From assembly GCF_900184245.1 (NCBI RefSeq), contig NZ_FXXB01000006.1, forward strand, positions 186,001 through 250,000: a DNA stretch of 64,000 bases, in the 5' to 3' direction. The translations under genes and the position numbers were made by a program. The notes under the pieces were generated by a model. The model made no database searches. It worked only from the letters and a program-made list of their open reading frames with translations, and had not been told where the DNA came from. This DNA is from Brachybacterium massiliense (GTDB taxonomy: Bacteria > Actinomycetota > Actinomycetes > Actinomycetales > Dermabacteraceae). This document shows, piece by piece, positions 47,828 to 57,014 of the stretch. How positions within the stretch are numbered: the first letter of the stretch is position 1; the number at the start of each line of letters is the position of its first letter.

Positions 47828-48154
47828 ATGACTGACAACACCAAGGCCGAGTCCCCGGCCATCGAGGAGCTCGACAAGGAGGGCGCCCAGGCGTCCTCGA
47901 GCGAGCGCCCGTACCGCAAGACCCTGCGTGGCTACGTGGTCTCCGACAAGATGGACAAGACCGTCGTCGTCGAGGTCGAGGAGCGCGTCAAGCACGCCCG
48001 CTACGGCAAGGTCACCACGAAGAACAGCCGCTTCAAGGCTCATGACGAGGAGAACAGCGCCGGCATCGGCGACCGTGTCCTGGTCATGGAGACCCGTCCC
48101 ACCTCCGCGACCAAGCGGTGGCGACTGGTCGAGATCCTCGAGCGCGCCAAGTGA
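47828..48154 (+). CDS. rpsQ: 30S ribosomal protein S17
   Basis: S17 binds 16S rRNA near helix 11. ATG 47828 behind GAGGAACAGAG gives 108 residues, about 20 more than short homologues because of an acidic N-terminus. A GTG at 47804 overlapping rpmC is an alternative. The core has [27 protein letters not shown] and [18 protein letters not shown]. It is the last gene before the operon-ending terminator. Confidence 0.97.
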   Translation: MTDNTKAESPAIEELDKEGAQASSSERPYRKTLRGYVVSDKMDKTVVVEVEERVKHARYGKVTTKNSRFKAHDEENSAGIGDRVLVMETRPTSATKRWRLVEILERAK

Positions 48155-48189
48155 TCGGGCGGTCCTCGTGACCGCACCGCTCCTCTGAG

Positions 48190-48224
48190 AAGGGCCGGTC
48201 CTCCCCCAGGGAGGGCCGGCCCTT
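48190..48224 (+). terminator. Terminator after the S10 operon
   Basis: AAGGGCCGG pairs with CCGGCCCTT and the stem is extended by TCCTCCC/GGGAGGG. It separates the S10 and spc operons, which are continuous in many bacteria. Confidence 0.85.
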
Positions 48225-48265
48225 CCGCTGTGCCCGGGACACAGCAGCCCGGGCCGCCACGCGGC

Positions 48266-48305
48266 TCAGCTGCCGGTGACGTGTATCAGCTGCCGGTGAG
48301 GTGGA
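48266..48305. repeat. 20-bp tandem duplication at a gene end
   Basis: TCAGCTGCCGGTGACGTGTA is followed directly by TCAGCTGCCGGTGAGGTGGA (17 of 20 identical). The copies cover the last six codons and stop of the minus-strand gene and the next 20 nt downstream. The original stop lies in the inner copy. Confidence 0.85.
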
Positions 48306-48696
48306 TCAGGAGCGCACCGGCCAGGGCATCCTCGGCCCGCGGCGCGGGCACCGAGCGCTCTGCACCATCCTCGCTCCGCACCGTCACCGTGAAGCTGCCG
48401 TCCTGCTGACGGTGCAGGGCCCGGAAGCTGTCCCCGAGCGCAGCGCGCAGCTGGTCCTCGCGGGGCAGCCACACCACCTCGTCCTGCTCCACGGAGTCCA
48501 GCGCCCACTCGGTGGTGCCGTTGAAGCGCAGCACCGGGAGCCCGTTGCGGCCTCGGGCCTGCTCGACCACCATGGAGGAGAGCATGAACGTCTCCGCGCG
48601 CAGCTGCTCGTTGTCGATCGCGAAGCGATCCCCGTCGGCCGGCTCCCAGGCCAGTCCTCGGTCCCGCAGGCGTCGTGCGATATCGATGTCGATCAT
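48286..48696 (-). CDS. Conserved actinobacterial protein of unknown function
   Basis: The 136-residue soluble protein begins MIDIDIARRLRDRGLAWEPADGDRF. It contains MVVEQARGRNG, RFNGTTEWALDSVEQDEVVWLPREDQLRAALG and a C-terminal stretch on APRAEDALAGALL. I recall similar uncharacterised proteins in other actinobacteria; the WEPADGDRF and FNGTTEWALD blocks look conserved. There is no signal peptide, membrane helix or recognisable catalytic motif. It lies on the opposite strand between the S10 terminator and the spc promoter, so it does not belong to either operon. Function not proposed. Confidence 0.75.
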   Translation of the reverse strand: MIDIDIARRLRDRGLAWEPADGDRFAIDNEQLRAETFMLSSMVVEQARGRNGLPVLRFNGTTEWALDSVEQDEVVWLPREDQLRAALGDSFRALHRQQDGSFTVTVRSEDGAERSVPAPRAEDALAGALLIHLTGS

Positions 48697-48762
48697 GAGC
48701 TGAACCTACTCGCCCCCGGGCAGGGGAGAGCAAGCACACATGCCCGGTGCGCCGCTGAAGGG

Positions 48763-48792
48763 GTGACATCCGAGGGCGGGGGAGCGTAGTCT
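48763..48792 (+). promoter_or_regulatory. spc operon promoter
   Basis: GTGACA (48763-48768), an 18-nt spacer and TAGTCT (48787-48792). It faces rplN and overlaps the upstream region of the divergent hypothetical gene. Confidence 0.65.
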
Positions 48793-49102
48793 TGAACGGT
48801 TGCCGGAGGACTGTGCGCCCGCTCCTGTCTGGAGTCGGGTCCCAGGAGTCCGCGACTGGATCCGGTGCCACCCGATCCCTCCTCGTCGGAGACCTCGCAC
48901 AAGAGGCGAACGTCCTGCGTTCACCACGCCAGTGCCTGAGTCCGGCCGAGGATTCTTTGGTGCCCGGGGCTCGTCGGCGGTGACGCCCCTGTCGGTCCGC
49001 CGATCGGTGCGCTGCCGGGCATGGTCCACATTCCGTTCCGCCAGGCTCGGCCTGCTCGCTCGCGCGAGCGGGAAGAGAACCGGTGAGACGATAGGAGAAC
49101 GA
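48793..49102 (+). other. spc operon leader
   Basis: About 300 nt of presumed leader precede rplN. It holds a perfect palindrome CGCTCGC/GCGAGCG at 49057-49070 just before the TAGGAG ribosome site, but no gene or known leader family that I can identify. Confidence 0.4.
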
Positions 49103-49471
49103 GTGATTCAGCAGGAGTCGCGACTGAAGGTCGCCGACAACACGGGTGCCAAGGAGATTCTCTGCATCCGCGTTCTCGGTGGCTCCGGTCGCCGTTACGC
49201 CAGCATCGGGGACACCATCGTGGCGACCGTCAAGGACGCCATCCCCGGTGGCAACGTCAAGAAGGGCGACATCGTCAAGGCGGTCATCGTCCGTACGTCC
49301 AAGGAGGTCCGTCGCGTCGACGGCTCCTACATCCGATTCGACGAGAACGCCGCGGTCATCCTCAAGACCGACGGCGAGCCGCGCGGCACCCGCATCTTCG
49401 GCCCGGTCGGGCGCGAGCTGCGGGACAAGCGCTTCATGAAGATCGTCTCGCTGGCACCGGAGGTGGTGTGA
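49103..49471 (+). CDS. rplN: 50S ribosomal protein L14
   Basis: L14 forms intersubunit bridges. GTG 49103 after TAGGAGAAC gives 122 residues, [19 protein letters not shown], with [11 protein letters not shown] and [14 protein letters not shown]. Longer readings run through the leader. It opens the spc operon; rplX follows after 1 nt. Confidence 0.98.
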   Translation: MIQQESRLKVADNTGAKEILCIRVLGGSGRRYASIGDTIVATVKDAIPGGNVKKGDIVKAVIVRTSKEVRRVDGSYIRFDENAAVILKTDGEPRGTRIFGPVGRELRDKRFMKIVSLAPEVV

Positions 49472-49472
49472 C

Positions 49473-49859
49473 ATGGCAAAGATGAAGATCAAGAAGGGCG
49501 ACCTCGTCCAGGTGATCACCGGTCGCACCAGCGACGGCGACAAGGCCGCCAAGCGCGGCCTCGAGCCCGGCGACAAGGGCAAGCAGGGCCGCGTCCTACA
49601 GGTGTTCCCCGATACCCAGCGCGTGCTGGTCGAGGGCATCAACCGCCGCACCCACCACGTCAAGCCCAACCAGGCAGGCGGCGCGGGCGGCATCGAGCAG
49701 CGCGAGGCCCCCATCCACGTCTCGAACGTGGCCCTGGTCGACCCGGAGGACAACAAGCCGACCAAGGTCGGCTACCGCGTCGAGACCCTCGAGCTCGAGA
49801 ACGGCCGTACCAAGCAGGTGCGCGTCCGCTTCGCGAAGCGCTCCGGGAAGGACATCTGA
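49473..49859 (+). CDS. rplX: 50S ribosomal protein L24
   Basis: L24 is an assembly initiator at the tunnel exit. The 128-residue protein has the KOW start [18 protein letters not shown] with [19 protein letters not shown], and RTHHVKPNQ. An insertion of about ten residues in the KOW loop ([14 protein letters not shown]) makes it longer than the ~105-residue norm. Confidence 0.97.
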   Translation: MAKMKIKKGDLVQVITGRTSDGDKAAKRGLEPGDKGKQGRVLQVFPDTQRVLVEGINRRTHHVKPNQAGGAGGIEQREAPIHVSNVALVDPEDNKPTKVGYRVETLELENGRTKQVRVRFAKRSGKDI

Positions 49860-49860
49860 G

Positions 49861-50430
49861 ATGAGCGAGACCGCCACCCAGGCGCCCACCCCGCGCCTGA
49901 AGAACAAGTACAACGAGACCATCAAGGCTCAGCTGACCGAGCAGTTCGGCTACGAGAACGTGATGCTCGTGCCCGGCCTGACCAAGATCGTCGTGAACAT
50001 GGGCGTCGGCGACGCCGCACGCGACTCGAAGGTCATCGACGGCGCGATCCGCGACCTCGCGGACATCACCGGCCAGAAGCCGCAGGTCACCAAGGCCCGC
50101 AAGTCCATCGCGCAGTTCAAGCTGCGTGAGGGCATGCCGATCGGTGCGCACGTCACCCTGCGCAACGCCCGCATGTGGGAGTTCCTGGACCGCCTGCTGT
50201 CCACCGCCCTGCCCCGTATCCGTGACTTCCGCGGTCTCTCGCCGAAGCACTTCGACGGCAACGGCAACTACACCTTCGGTCTCACGGAGCAGGTCATGTT
50301 CCACGAGATCGACCAGGACAAGATCGACCGCGTCCGCGGTATGGACATCACGGTCGTGACCACCGCGAAGACCGACGACGAGGGACGCGCGCTGCTCAAG
50401 CTGCTCGGCTTCCCCTTCAAGGAGAACTGA
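49861..50430 (+). CDS. rplE: 50S ribosomal protein L5
   Basis: L5 binds 5S rRNA in the central protuberance. The 189-residue protein has [52 protein letters not shown] and the closing [13 protein letters not shown]. It is separated from rplX and rpsN by one nucleotide each. Confidence 0.98.
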   Translation: MSETATQAPTPRLKNKYNETIKAQLTEQFGYENVMLVPGLTKIVVNMGVGDAARDSKVIDGAIRDLADITGQKPQVTKARKSIAQFKLREGMPIGAHVTLRNARMWEFLDRLLSTALPRIRDFRGLSPKHFDGNGNYTFGLTEQVMFHEIDQDKIDRVRGMDITVVTTAKTDDEGRALLKLLGFPFKEN

Positions 50431-50431
50431 T

Positions 50432-50617
50432 ATGGCAAAGACAGCCCTGATCAAGAAGTCGGAGCGCAAGCCCAAGTTCGCGGTCCGCGCCTACACCCGG
50501 TGCCAGCGCTGCGGTCGCCCTCATTCGGTGTACCGCAAGTTCGGTCTCTGCCGCGTCTGCCTTCGCGAGATGGCTCACCGCGGAGAGCTCCCCGGCGTCA
50601 CCAAGAGCAGCTGGTAA
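50432..50617 (+). CDS. rpsN: 30S ribosomal protein S14, zinc type
   Basis: The 61-residue short S14 keeps the zinc ribbon: [20 protein letters not shown]. This C+ form depends on zinc; actinobacteria often keep a zinc-free paralogue elsewhere under Zur control. The end GVTKSSW is typical. Confidence 0.98.
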   Translation: MAKTALIKKSERKPKFAVRAYTRCQRCGRPHSVYRKFGLCRVCLREMAHRGELPGVTKSSW

Positions 50618-50689
50618 GGACTACCGCCAGAGGTCCCTCGTCGCAGTCATCGCGGCCGAGGGAAACCAGGTGAGGAAGAAGCAACAGAC

Positions 50690-51088
50690 ATGACCATGAC
50701 CGACCCGATCGCGGACATGCTCACGCGGATCCGTAACGCCTCCGGGGCGTACCACGAGACCGCGTCCATGCCGTACTCGAAGTTGAAGGCCCGCATCGCG
50801 GACATCCTGAAGGCAGAGGGCTACATCCTCGGCTGGACCGAGGAGGAGGCCGAGGTGGGCTCCAAGCTCGTGCTCGAGCTGAAGTACTCGGACAGCCGTG
50901 AGCGCGCCATCTCCGGGATCCGCCGTATCTCGAAGCCCGGCCTGCGTGTGTACGCGAAGTCCACCAACCTGCCCAAGGTCCTCGGCGGCCTGGGCGTGGC
51001 GATCCTGTCCACGTCCTCCGGCCTCCTGACCGACAAGCAGGCTGCCAAGAAGGGTGTGGGTGGGGAAGTCCTCGCCTACATCTGGTGA
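50690..51088 (+). CDS. rpsH: 30S ribosomal protein S8
   Basis: S8 binds the central domain of 16S rRNA and represses the spc operon in E. coli. The 132-residue protein starts [17 protein letters not shown], includes [12 protein letters not shown] and [17 protein letters not shown], and ends GEVLAYIW. Normal length. Confidence 0.98.
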   Translation: MTMTDPIADMLTRIRNASGAYHETASMPYSKLKARIADILKAEGYILGWTEEEAEVGSKLVLELKYSDSRERAISGIRRISKPGLRVYAKSTNLPKVLGGLGVAILSTSSGLLTDKQAAKKGVGGEVLAYIW

Positions 51089-51107
51089 GCGGGAGAGGAG
51101 AACAGCT

Positions 51108-51650
51108 ATGTCCCGCATCGGACTCCGACCGGTCGCAGTACCGGCAGCAGTGCAGAACGTCGCCATCGAGGGTCGCACCGTCACGGTGACCGGCCCCAAG
51201 GGTGAGCTCACCCACGAGGTGCCCGCGCCCCTGACCGTCGAGCGCGGCGAGGACGGCACCATCGTCGTCCGCCGTCCCGACGAGGAGCGCGAGACCAAGG
51301 CCCTCCACGGCCTGACCCGCACCCTCATCAACAACATCGTCCTCGGTGTCACCGAGGGCTTCACCAAGAAGCTGGAGATCGTGGGGACGGGCTATCGCGT
51401 CACCGCGAAGGGCACGGACCTCGAGTTCGCGCTCGGCTTCTCCCACCCCGTCGTGGTGAAGGCGCCCCAGGGCATCTCCTTCACCGTGGAGTCGCCGACC
51501 AAGCTCTCGGTCAACGGCATCTCCAAGCAGCAGGTGGGCGAGGTCGCCGCGAACATCCGCAAGCTCCGCAAGCCCGAGCCCTACAAGGGCAAGGGCGTGC
51601 GCTACGCCGACGAGGTCGTGGTCCGCAAGGCCGGAAAGGCTGGTAAGTGA
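51108..51650 (+). CDS. rplF: 50S ribosomal protein L6
   Basis: L6 lies near the factor-binding site. ATG 51108 behind GGAGAGGAGAACAGCT gives 180 residues: [26 protein letters not shown] and the C-terminal signature [15 protein letters not shown]. rplR follows within 2 nt. Confidence 0.98.
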   Translation: MSRIGLRPVAVPAAVQNVAIEGRTVTVTGPKGELTHEVPAPLTVERGEDGTIVVRRPDEERETKALHGLTRTLINNIVLGVTEGFTKKLEIVGTGYRVTAKGTDLEFALGFSHPVVVKAPQGISFTVESPTKLSVNGISKQQVGEVAANIRKLRKPEPYKGKGVRYADEVVVRKAGKAGK

Positions 51651-51652
51651 TC

Positions 51653-52039
51653 ATGGGTTACGCACTCAAGCACACCAAGGGCAACCGCGGCAGCAAGCTG
51701 CGCATGCGCGGCCGTCGTCATCTGCGCGTCCGTCGCCGTGTCGTCGGCACCGCCCAGCGCCCCCGCCTGGTGGTCACCCGCTCGGCGCGCCACGTCTTCG
51801 TGCAGGTCGTCGACGACGCCCTGGGCAAGACCCTCGCGTCGGCATCGACCATGGAGGCGGACCTGCGTCAGACCGAGGCCTCCAAGGCCGACAAGGCCCG
51901 CACCGTCGGCACCCTCGTCGGCGAGCGCGCCAAGGCTGCCGGGATCGACTCCGTCGTGTTCGACCGCGGCGGCAACAAGTACCACGGCCGTGTGGCCGCC
52001 GTCGCAGACGGCGCCCGCGAGGCTGGCCTGGCGCTGTGA
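51653..52039 (+). CDS. rplR: 50S ribosomal protein L18
   Basis: L18 carries 5S rRNA onto the 50S subunit. ATG 51653 gives a 128-residue protein with [40 protein letters not shown] and [26 protein letters not shown]. An overlapping GTG at 51647 would add two residues. Confidence 0.97.
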   Translation: MGYALKHTKGNRGSKLRMRGRRHLRVRRRVVGTAQRPRLVVTRSARHVFVQVVDDALGKTLASASTMEADLRQTEASKADKARTVGTLVGERAKAAGIDSVVFDRGGNKYHGRVAAVADGAREAGLAL

Positions 52040-52076
52040 TCGCCGCCCGGACACAGGACGAGAAGAGGATCTGAAT

Positions 52077-52760
52077 ATGGCTGCACAGCAGCGAAGCAAC
52101 GGTCCCGCGGCCTCCGGCCGGCGGGACGACAACCCCAACAGCAACGAGCGCGGTGGCCGTCAGGGCGGCGACCGCGGCGGCCGCCAGGGTGGTCGCGGTC
52201 GCGGTCAGGACGCCGAGAAGTCGGCGTTCCTCGAGCGCGTCGTGAGCATCAACCGAGTCTCGAAGGTCGTCAAGGGCGGCCGTCGTTTCTCCTTCACCGC
52301 CCTCGTGGTGGTGGGTGACGGCGACGGCACCGTCGGCGTCGGCTACGGCAAGGCCAAGGAGGTCCCTGCGGCGATCTCCAAGGGTGTCGAGGAGGCGAAG
52401 AAGAACTTCTTCCGCGTCCCCCGCATCCAGGGCACCGTCGTGCACCCGGTCCAGGGCGAGGATGCGGCGGGCGTCGTCCTGCTGCGCCCCGCGGCCCCCG
52501 GCACCGGTGTGATCGCCGGCGGTCCGGTCCGCGCCGTGCTCGAGTGCGCCGGAGTGCACGACGTGCTCTCCAAGTCGCTCGGCTCGACCAACGCGATCAA
52601 CATCGTGCGGGCCACCGTCGACGCCCTCAAGCAGCTCGAGGAGCCGGAGGCCGTGGCAGCACGTCGTGGCCTCTCGGTCGAGCACGTCGCCCCGGCCCCG
52701 CTCCTGCGGGCTCAGGCCGAGGGTCGTGCAGCCGCTCGCGCTCAGAAGGTGGGTGCCTGA
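52077..52760 (+). CDS. rpsE: 30S ribosomal protein S5 with RGG-rich N-terminus
   Basis: S5 lines the mRNA entry channel and influences fidelity. The 227-residue protein has a ~45-residue N-terminal extension of the form [20 protein letters not shown] before the core. The core shows [43 protein letters not shown] and [14 protein letters not shown]. The ATG is preceded by AAGAGGATCTGAAT. The spectinomycin loop ([11 protein letters not shown]) is wild type. Confidence 0.97.
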   Translation: MAAQQRSNGPAASGRRDDNPNSNERGGRQGGDRGGRQGGRGRGQDAEKSAFLERVVSINRVSKVVKGGRRFSFTALVVVGDGDGTVGVGYGKAKEVPAAISKGVEEAKKNFFRVPRIQGTVVHPVQGEDAAGVVLLRPAAPGTGVIAGGPVRAVLECAGVHDVLSKSLGSTNAINIVRATVDALKQLEEPEAVAARRGLSVEHVAPAPLLRAQAEGRAAARAQKVGA

Positions 52761-52939
52761 TGCAGATCAAGGTGACCCAGACCCGTTCCGAGATCGGCGG
52801 CACCCAGAGCCAGCGAGCCACCCTGCGCGGCCTCGGCCTCAAGCGCATCGGTGACACCGTGGTGAAGGAAGACCGCCCCGAGATCCGCGGCATGATCCGC
52901 ACCGTCACCCACCTGGTGACGTTCGAAGAGGTGGACTGA
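52760..52939 (+). CDS. rpmD: 50S ribosomal protein L30
   Basis: This 59-residue protein reads [18 protein letters not shown], then [15 protein letters not shown] and [14 protein letters not shown]. Its ATG shares a base with the rpsE stop. Normal length for bacterial L30. Confidence 0.98.
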   Translation: MQIKVTQTRSEIGGTQSQRATLRGLGLKRIGDTVVKEDRPEIRGMIRTVTHLVTFEEVD

Positions 52940-52941
52940 AC

Positions 52942-53397
52942 ATGACTGACTCCCAGAACCCTCTGAAGCTTCACGACCTGCGCCCCGCGCCCGGGTCCAA
53001 GACCGCACGCACGCGCGTCGGCCGTGGTGAGGCTTCGAAGGGCAAGACCGCTGGTCGCGGCACCAAGGGCACCAAGGCCCGCAACACGGTGCCGTTCGGC
53101 TTCGAGGGCGGGCAGATGCCGCTGCACATGCGGCTGCCGAAGCTTCGCGGCTTCACCAACCCGTTCCGCGTCGAGTACCAGCCCGTGAACCTCGCGACCC
53201 TGCAGGAGCTGTTCCCCGAGGGCGGCACCGTCACGGTCGAGGATCTCGTGGCCAAGGGCGCTGTGCGCAAGAACCAGCCCGTCAAGGTGCTGGGCTCCGG
53301 TGACTTGAGCGTCAAGCTCGACGTCACCGCGCAGAAGTTCTCCGCCTCGGCGGAGCAGAAGATCGCGGCGGCTGGCGGTTCCGTCACCACCGCGTGA
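52942..53397 (+). CDS. rplO: 50S ribosomal protein L15
   Basis: L15 is a late assembly protein. The 151-residue product has [27 protein letters not shown] in its Gly/Arg-rich arm, [19 protein letters not shown] and a C-terminal [13 protein letters not shown] domain. It ends the first part of the spc operon; secY follows after a 167-nt gap with its own promoter. Confidence 0.97.
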   Translation: MTDSQNPLKLHDLRPAPGSKTARTRVGRGEASKGKTAGRGTKGTKARNTVPFGFEGGQMPLHMRLPKLRGFTNPFRVEYQPVNLATLQELFPEGGTVTVEDLVAKGAVRKNQPVKVLGSGDLSVKLDVTAQKFSASAEQKIAAAGGSVTTA

Positions 53398-53404
53398 GTC
53401 TCTT

Positions 53405-53452
53405 TTGACGGGGCATCGCGGCGCAGAATAGTCTGCACCGCGGTGCCCCGTC
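53405..53452 (+). promoter_or_regulatory. secY promoter embedded in a 15-bp inverted repeat
   Basis: TTGACG (53405-53410), an 18-nt spacer and TAGTCT (53429-53434) form a strong promoter. The same stretch is a hairpin: GACGGGGCATCGCGG (53407-53421) pairs with CCGCGGTGCCCCGTC (53438-53452) with one G-U pair. The -10 lies in the loop. Readthrough RNA from rplO could fold as a terminator while the DNA drives secY–adk–map. Confidence 0.75.
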
Positions 53453-53564
53453 GCCATATCCGGACGTCCTAGCCGGGCCGGTCCGACGGCCGCGCATGTG
53501 CCGCGGCACCGGGACGGACCGTGACACCCTTGGTCCAGTCCCCGGACCTCCAGGAGGGAAACAG

Positions 53565-54869
53565 GTGAACTCGTTCGTGCGCGCGCTGCGCACCCCGGAG
53601 CTGAGGGCGAAGATCTTCTTCACGCTCGGCCTGATCGCGGTCTATCGCCTCGGTGTCTTCATCCCCACCCCGGGATTCGATGCCACCAACGTGATGATCT
53701 GCGCGGATCAGGCGGCCTCGGGCGGCGGCTCCAACGTGATGGGCATGATCAACATGTTCTCCGGCGGGGCCCTGCTGCAGCTGTCCATCTTCGCTCTCGG
53801 AGTGATGCCCTACATCACCGCCTCGATCATCGTGCAGCTGCTGCGCGTGGTGATCCCGCGGTTCGAGGCCCTCCACAAGGAGGGCGCCTCCGGCACGGCG
53901 AAGCTCACGCAGTACACCCGATACCTCACCATCGGCCTCGGCGTGCTCCAGTCCACCACCATCATCACCCTGGTGCGCTCGGGCAACTTCTTCGTCGGCT
54001 GCAACCTCCCGCTGGTGCCGGACCAGTCGATCCCGACCCTCCTCACGATGGTGCTGACCATGACCGTGGGCACCGTGCTGATCATGTTCATGGGCGAGAT
54101 GATCACCGAGCGCGGCATCGGCAACGGCATGTCGCTGATGATCTTCACGTCCATCGCGGCGTCCTTCCCCGGCTCCTTCGCCCAGGTCTGGCAGCTGCAG
54201 GGCTGGCTCACCTTCTCCCTGGTCATCCTCGTCGCGCTGGTCGTGATGGTGGGCATGGTGTTCGTCGAGCAGTCCCAGCGCCGCATCCCGGTGCAGTACG
54301 CCAAGCGCATGGTGGGCCGCAGGATGTACGGCGGCACCTCGACCTACATCCCGGTGAAGGTCAACCAGTCCGGCGTCATCCCGGTCATCTTCGCCTCCTC
54401 GATCCTGGCCCTGCCCCAGATGGCCGCCTCCTTCGGGGACCCCGAGGCGGGCTGGGTCCAGTGGGTCAACTCGCACCTCGTGCTGGGCTTCTCGTTCTCC
54501 TGGATCTACGCGGTGGTCTACGTCGCGCTGATCGTGTTCTTCGCCTTCTTCTACACCTCGATCACCTTCAACGCGGAGGAGATCGCCGACAACATGAAGA
54601 AATACGGGGGCTTCGTCCCCAACGTGCGCGCGGGCCGCCCCACGGAGCGCTACCTGCGCTACGTGATCAACCGGATCCAGTCCGCCGGCGCCGTCTATCT
54701 CGCGGTGATCTGCCTGATCCCGCTGTTCGCCCTCGCCTACCTCGGGACGTCCCAGGACTTCCCGCTGGGCGGCGTGTCCCTGCTGATCATCATCGGCGTC
54801 GGCCTCGACACCGTGAAGCAGATCGACGCGAAGCTCCAGCAGCACCACTACGAAGGGATTCTCAAGTGA
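53565..54869 (+). CDS. secY: Preprotein translocase subunit SecY
   Basis: SecY is the protein-conducting channel of the cytoplasmic membrane. GTG 53565 behind AGGAGGGAAACAG gives 434 residues with ten predicted helices. Markers include IPTPGFD after helix 1, GGALLQLSIFALGVMPYITASIIVQLL, the GNGMSLMIF loop, and the ribosome-contact loop near QRRIPVQYAKRMVGR. The stop overlaps the adk start. Confidence 0.98.
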   Translation: MNSFVRALRTPELRAKIFFTLGLIAVYRLGVFIPTPGFDATNVMICADQAASGGGSNVMGMINMFSGGALLQLSIFALGVMPYITASIIVQLLRVVIPRFEALHKEGASGTAKLTQYTRYLTIGLGVLQSTTIITLVRSGNFFVGCNLPLVPDQSIPTLLTMVLTMTVGTVLIMFMGEMITERGIGNGMSLMIFTSIAASFPGSFAQVWQLQGWLTFSLVILVALVVMVGMVFVEQSQRRIPVQYAKRMVGRRMYGGTSTYIPVKVNQSGVIPVIFASSILALPQMAASFGDPEAGWVQWVNSHLVLGFSFSWIYAVVYVALIVFFAFFYTSITFNAEEIADNMKKYGGFVPNVRAGRPTERYLRYVINRIQSAGAVYLAVICLIPLFALAYLGTSQDFPLGGVSLLIIIGVGLDTVKQIDAKLQQHHYEGILK

Positions 54870-55465
54870 CCGAGTCGTCCGCCCCCGCCGCATCCGCCCG
54901 CCGCCTGCTGATCGTGGGCCCGCCCGGAGCCGGGAAGGGCACGCAGGCGGAGCGCCTGGCCGCGGAGCTGTCGATCCCGGCGATCTCCACCGGTGACATC
55001 TTCCGCGCCAACGTCTCGGGCGAGACCGAGCTGGGCGTGCTCGCGAAGTCCTACATGGACAAGGGCGAGTACGTCCCCGACTCCGTCACCAACGACATGG
55101 TCCGCTCGCGCCTGGCCGAGGACGATGCGAAGGACGGCTTCCTGCTGGACGGCTACCCCCGCACCATCGACCAGGTCGAGGCGCTCGACGGCATGCTCGA
55201 GGAGCTCGGCACCTCGCTGGACGCGGTGCTGCTGCTCGTGGTCGAGACCGAGGAGGTCGTGGGCCGGCTGGTCGAGCGCGGCAAGGCGCAGGGACGCAGC
55301 GACGACACCGAGGAGACGATCCGTCGCCGCCTCGAGGTGTACGCCGAGCAGACCGCGCCGCTGATCGACGTCTACGAGAAGCGCGACCTGGTGCGCCGGG
55401 TCGACGGCATGGCCTCGATCGACGACGTCACCGTGTCGCTGCGCAAGGCCCTCACCGACCGATGA
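54866..55465 (+). CDS. adk: Adenylate kinase
   Basis: Adk converts ATP plus AMP to two ADP. GTG 54866 overlaps the secY stop (GTGA) and gives 199 residues. The P-loop is GPPGAGKGTQ; the AMP site includes STGDIFRAN and LLDGYPRT. The lid is the short type (GKAQGRSDDTEETIRRRL) without zinc cysteines. The first 12 residues are a small Ser/Ala extension. It overlaps map by 4 nt. Confidence 0.97.
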   Translation: MTESSAPAASARRLLIVGPPGAGKGTQAERLAAELSIPAISTGDIFRANVSGETELGVLAKSYMDKGEYVPDSVTNDMVRSRLAEDDAKDGFLLDGYPRTIDQVEALDGMLEELGTSLDAVLLLVVETEEVVGRLVERGKAQGRSDDTEETIRRRLEVYAEQTAPLIDVYEKRDLVRRVDGMASIDDVTVSLRKALTDR

Positions 55466-56304
55466 GCCTGCTGCCGGAGCGGGTGGAGCTCAAGACCCCC
55501 GAGCAGATCGCGGTGATGCGGCGCAGCGGCAAGCTGCTGCACCGAGTGCACGACATGCTCGCCGAGCACATCCGGCCCGGCATCACCACCGACCAGCTGG
55601 ACACCCTCGCCCACGACATGATCCGTGACGAGGGCGCCACCCCGAACTTCCTGGGCTACCAGGGCTACCCGGCGACGCTGTGCATCAGCGTCAACGAGGT
55701 GATCGTCCACGGCATCCCCGATGACCGCCCCCTGCAGGAGGGCGACATCGTCTCGATCGACGGGGGACTGATCATCGAGGGCTGGCACTCCGATGCCGCC
55801 CGCACCCACATCGTGGGCGCGCCGCGCTCGAGCGCCGACGAGGACCTGGTGCGCATCACGGGCGAGGCGCTGTGGGCCGGCATCGCGGCCCTGGCCACCG
55901 CGGAGCGGGTGGGCCAGATCGGCGCGGCCATCGAGGACCACGTCACCGACGCCGCGGGGGAGACCCTCTCGCACCTCGAAGGCTTCGGCGGGCACGGCAT
56001 CGGCAGCGCGATGCACCAGGCGCCCGACGTCATGAACTACCGCACGCGCTCCCGCGGCCCGAAGATCCGTCCCGGCATGTGCCTGGCGATCGAGCCGATG
56101 CTCATCCAGGGCCCCGGCTCCTGGGTGCTCGAGGACGACGACTGGACCGTGCGCGCCACCGGCGGCGGCCGGGCCGCTCACGTGGAGCACTCGGTCGCCG
56201 TGACCGAGCAGGGGCTGCTGGTGCTCACCGAGGGCGACGGCGGCGCCGCCGAGCTCGCGGCCCGCGGCATCACCGCCGCTCCGGATCCGCTCGCCGCCGG
56301 CTGA
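55462..56304 (+). CDS. map: Methionine aminopeptidase, type I
   Basis: Map removes the initiator methionine from nascent proteins using two metal ions. The 280-residue enzyme has the ligands in order: Asp in VSIDGGLI, Asp in WHSDAARTH, His in FGGHGIGSAMH, Glu in AIEPMLI and Glu in VEHSVAV. The conserved His of VHGIPDD is present. It overlaps adk by 4 nt and ends the secY–adk–map unit. Confidence 0.97.
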   Translation: MSLLPERVELKTPEQIAVMRRSGKLLHRVHDMLAEHIRPGITTDQLDTLAHDMIRDEGATPNFLGYQGYPATLCISVNEVIVHGIPDDRPLQEGDIVSIDGGLIIEGWHSDAARTHIVGAPRSSADEDLVRITGEALWAGIAALATAERVGQIGAAIEDHVTDAAGETLSHLEGFGGHGIGSAMHQAPDVMNYRTRSRGPKIRPGMCLAIEPMLIQGPGSWVLEDDDWTVRATGGGRAAHVEHSVAVTEQGLLVLTEGDGGAAELAARGITAAPDPLAAG

Positions 56305-56618
56305 GCGCCGCGCAGCGGACCGGCCCCGCGATGTGACGTGACCGGGGTCATCGCGCCAGCTCTCGCCTGATCCGGGCCTCGCGTGTAGGCTGGTCCATCG
56401 GGTGTGCTCCGTGCGCGTCGTCCTCATCGCAGGTCGGGCAGTCCCGTCGTGCCGATCGAGCGGGCGGCTCCGCCGTCTCGTTCCGCGAGGCCGACGACTC
56501 GTGCAGGTGCGCCCTCTTCGACCACCGTACCGTCACCCGACGGTCGGTGAGCACAGCCTGAACATTCAGGAACGCGGAACTCGGACCCGGCATGCCGGTG
56601 GCGAGAGATTGGGGAGGC
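56305..56618 (+). other. map–infA spacer with possible infA promoter
   Basis: No gene is seen. CGCGATG (56327-56333) with CATCGCG (56349-56355) may terminate the map transcript. TAGGCT (56396-56401) is a -10 candidate without a clear -35, about 220 nt before infA. Confidence 0.35.
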
Positions 56619-56840
56619 ATGGCGAAGAAGGACGGCGTGATCGAGGTCGAGGGCCGAGTCACGGAGGCGCTCGCGAACGCGCGTTTCCGGGTCGAGCTCG
56701 ACAACGGGCACATGGTGCTCGCGCACATCTCCGGGAAGATGCGCCAGCACTACATCCGCATCCTTCCCGAGGACCGTGTGGTCGTCGAGCTGAGCCCCTA
56801 CGACCTCGACCGTGGCCGCATCGTGTACCGCTACAAGTGA
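56619..56840 (+). CDS. infA: Translation initiation factor IF-1
   Basis: IF-1 is a 73-residue OB-fold protein occupying the A site during initiation. [35 protein letters not shown] and the RIVYRYK end are standard. ATG 56619 follows GGGGAGGC; the next gene rpmJ starts 22 nt after the stop. Confidence 0.98.
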   Translation: MAKKDGVIEVEGRVTEALANARFRVELDNGHMVLAHISGKMRQHYIRILPEDRVVVELSPYDLDRGRIVYRYK

Positions 56841-56862
56841 TCGTCCCGGGAGAAGGAAAGCA

Positions 56863-56976
56863 ATGAAGGTCAAGCCGAGCGTCAAGCCGATCTGTGACAA
56901 CTGCAAGGTGATCCGTCGCCACTCGCGCGTCATGGTGATCTGCTCGAACCCCCGTCACAAGCAGCGCCAGGGCTGA
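56863..56976 (+). CDS. rpmJ: 50S ribosomal protein L36, zinc type
   Basis: This 37-residue protein reads [19 protein letters not shown], then [18 protein letters not shown]. It carries the zinc ribbon C-x2-C…C…[12 protein letters not shown] precedes the ATG. It sits in the canonical infA–rpmJ–rpsM position. Confidence 0.97.
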   Translation: MKVKPSVKPICDNCKVIRRHSRVMVICSNPRHKQRQG

Positions 56977-57014
56977 ACGGAGCACATCCGTCCGTCCCGG
57001 CATCTGCCGTGACC

